From: Methylotenera sp.
GTDB taxonomy: Bacteria; Pseudomonadota; Gammaproteobacteria; Burkholderiales; Methylophilaceae
Length of the DNA stretch: 6,766 nt
Assembly: GCA_027310735.1 (NCBI GenBank)
Contig: DAIDAH010000150.1
Span: forward strand, 1 to 6,766
Reading direction: 5' to 3'
Under the pieces are notes generated by a model. That model was not told the DNA's origin, searched no databases, and saw nothing but the letters and a program-made list of their open reading frames with translations. The translations under genes and the position numbers were made by a program. This document shows positions 5,097 to 6,766 of this stretch, piece after piece. The stretch's first letter is position 1. Each line of letters opens with the position of its first letter.

Positions 5097-6766
5097 ATGA
5101 ATGCTATTGTTAAAAATATATGTTTAGATGAAGTTACCGTGTGCTCTAGTGAGGCTATGTGTCTACATCTACACGATATTGTGCAATCCAGTCAGCTCAC
5201 AGCTGTTTTCCAACCTATATTAGATATGCATCAGGCTAAAGTCATTGGCTTTGAAGGGCTCATTCGCGGGCCGGTCGGCAGTATGTTGCATGCCCCAATC
5301 GAGCTATTTGATGTCGCCAGAAACTGTGGCATGGTGACCGATGTAGAGTACCTCTCTCGCCGTGTTGTACTGGAGTCTTTTGCAAGACAGAATCTGCCAG
5401 GTAAAATCTTTCTTAATATCAGCCCAGATATCTTATTACAAAAAGATTCAAGAACCGGTGAAACGCTAAAGTACATCGAAGAGCTAGGCCTGAAACCTAA
5501 TCAGGTAATCATCGAACTCACCGAGAACGCCAAGACGCTTGATTATCAACTGTTGCGCGATGCGACTCAGCACTATCGCAGCATGGGCTTTGAGATTGCG
5601 ATTGATGATTTAGGCGAAGGCTTCTCTGGACTGCGATTATGGTCAGAAATTCGTCCTAATTACGTCAAAATTGATAAGCATTTTATCCATGAAATTAACC
5701 TTGATCCTGTTAAGCAGCAATTTGCCCGCTCAATTCAAGAGATCGCAGAAAAATCAGGTGCACGCGTCATTGCGGAAGGCATTGAAACTCAAGCAGAACT
5801 GATGGCAGTGCGTGACTTGGGCATTGCATACGGCCAAGGCTATTACATCGCCAAACCCAATGCAGTACCAACACAAGAAGCTTCGGCAGAAACGACCAGT
5901 TTACTCAAGCGTTTTGAAATAGCCCGCGACAACCTGTTACAAAACCGTGCCACAGTTGGCAAGTTACTTAAAACATCACCATCTGTTGACCCACTGTGCC
6001 ACAACGAAGATGTGTTCAAAATGTTTGACGAGAACGCAGAACTTTACTCGATTCCGGTAGTGAATAATGGACGTCCGGTTGGCCTCATCAGCCGCTCCGT
6101 GATGATTAACGACTACGCCCGCCCCTATCGCCGTGAGCTTTACGGGCGTCGTCCTTGTGAAATGATGATGGACACATCCGCCCTTATTGTCGACAAAACG
6201 GTTAGCCTGCAAGACTTAAGCGATCTGATTCTCCAAAGTAAACCGCACCATCTGGCGGTTGGATTCATCATTACCGAAAACGGACAGTACCTAGGCATGG
6301 GTAGTGGTCATGACCTACTCCGGTTAATCACTAAAATGCAAATTGATACGGCTCGCTATGCTAATCCGCTGACACTTTTGCCTGGCAATGTACCGATTAG
6401 TGAGCAGATTGATAGCCTGTTACAAGCAGGTACTTCGTTTGTAGCTTGCTACTGTGATCTCGATAATTTCAAACCTTTTAACGATGTCTACGGCTATAAA
6501 AAAGGTGATGAAATCATTCAAAAAACTGGTCGCCTGCTGACTGATATTTGCGGAGCATATGACTTTATCGGACACATCGGTGGTGATGATTTTATTGTGC
6601 TTTTTCAAAGTAAAAACTGGCAAGAGCGTTGTGAGACATTGTTATCGCACATCACAGAAACATTCCCTGAGTTCTATTCAGATGAGGATCGCCAGCGCGG
6701 CGGTACTGAAATCGAAGACCGCCAAGGCGTGCGACGTTTCCATCCTTTTATTAGCCTCTCCATAGG
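5097..6766 (+). CDS. EAL-CBS-CBS-GGDEF cyclic-di-GMP enzyme (3' end beyond window)
   Basis: The frame is open from 5097 to the window end (556 full residues). Residues about 25-260 are an EAL phosphodiesterase domain that would hydrolyse c-di-GMP. The signature is E53-G-L, and the expected metal and catalytic residues are all present at the spacing of known active enzymes: Q39, E53, N107, E140, E143, D170-D171, K191, E227, E230 and Q247. The loop usually DFGTG reads DLGEG. Residues about 285-412 resemble a CBS pair, a module that in other proteins binds adenine nucleotides. From about 448 a GGDEF domain begins: D454 and N462 are in place, and the signature is GGDDF at 495-499. The I-site RxxD five residues earlier reads GAYD, lacking Arg, so product feedback through it is unlikely. 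There is no signal peptide or membrane helix, so it is cytoplasmic. The order EAL-CBS-GGDEF reverses the common GGDEF-EAL order. It is divergent from the polyene operon, with a strong AGGAG site. Net direction (making or breaking c-di-GMP) is not decidable here. Confidence 0.93.
   Translation, partial: MNAIVKNICLDEVTVCSSEAMCLHLHDIVQSSQLTAVFQPILDMHQAKVIGFEGLIRGPVGSMLHAPIELFDVARNCGMVTDVEYLSRRVVLESFARQNLPGKIFLNISPDILLQKDSRTGETLKYIEELGLKPNQVIIELTENAKTLDYQLLRDATQHYRSMGFEIAIDDLGEGFSGLRLWSEIRPNYVKIDKHFIHEINLDPVKQQFARSIQEIAEKSGARVIAEGIETQAELMAVRDLGIAYGQGYYIAKPNAVPTQEASAETTSLLKRFEIARDNLLQNRATVGKLLKTSPSVDPLCHNEDVFKMFDENAELYSIPVVNNGRPVGLISRSVMINDYARPYRRELYGRRPCEMMMDTSALIVDKTVSLQDLSDLILQSKPHHLAVGFIITENGQYLGMGSGHDLLRLITKMQIDTARYANPLTLLPGNVPISEQIDSLLQAGTSFVACYCDLDNFKPFNDVYGYKKGDEIIQKTGRLLTDICGAYDFIGHIGGDDFIVLFQSKNWQERCETLLSHITETFPEFYSDEDRQRGGTEIEDRQGVRRFHPFISLSI

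Noticed and set aside
1..6766. CRISPR array, tRNA, rRNA, insertion sequence
   Set aside because: I saw no regularly spaced repeats, no tRNA-like cloverleaf and no transposase in any frame; almost all of the window is coding.

Overview
The window looks like a chromosomal piece of a Gram-negative proteobacterium. Evidence for this is a LolA-type periplasmic lipoprotein carrier, an LpxL/HtrB-type acyltransferase and an EAL-CBS-CBS-GGDEF protein. Moderate GC and the style of the proteins suggest a betaproteobacterium, perhaps near the Methylophilaceae. That placement is an impression, not a measurement.

Bases 1-4822, minus strand: part of an operon of the aryl-polyene (APE)/xanthomonadin type, which makes a membrane-bound polyene pigment by a type II fatty-acid-synthase-like route. 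In transcription order the genes are an acyl carrier protein (4822-4553), a COG4648-type six-helix membrane protein (4537-3890), an unrelated low-GC gene (3844-3197), an acyl/aryl-AMP ligase (3077-1662), an ApeI-like hotdog dehydratase (1665-1357), an LpxL-like acyltransferase (1360-410) and the start of a LolA-like protein (403 to beyond base 1). The ligase, dehydratase and acyltransferase are joined by 4-base ATGA overlaps, and LolA starts 6 bases after the acyltransferase stop. In the expected pathway the ligase activates the aryl starter, the carrier protein carries the growing chain, the dehydratase forms the double bonds, and the acyltransferase and LolA-like protein join and move the lipidated product at the envelope. 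Ketosynthases, ketoreductase and exporter would lie beyond base 1.

The most notable point is the 215-residue gene at 3197-3844. It splits the membrane-protein/ligase pair that is normally adjacent, is more AT-rich than its neighbours, sits between wider gaps than any others in the operon, and carries a HEPN-like R-x4-H motif. I read it as a cargo gene, possibly of defence or toxin type, dropped into a pigment operon.

Bases 4823-5096 are a divergent regulatory region with a perfect TATAAT facing the operon, a small leader hairpin and a 16-base palindrome.

From 5097 to the end, plus strand: a large cytoplasmic c-di-GMP enzyme with domain order EAL, CBS pair, GGDEF, cut by the window edge. Its EAL domain keeps all expected catalytic residues. 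Its GGDEF domain reads GGDDF and lacks the arginine of the inhibitory I-site. Whether it regulates the pigment operon cannot be told from sequence.
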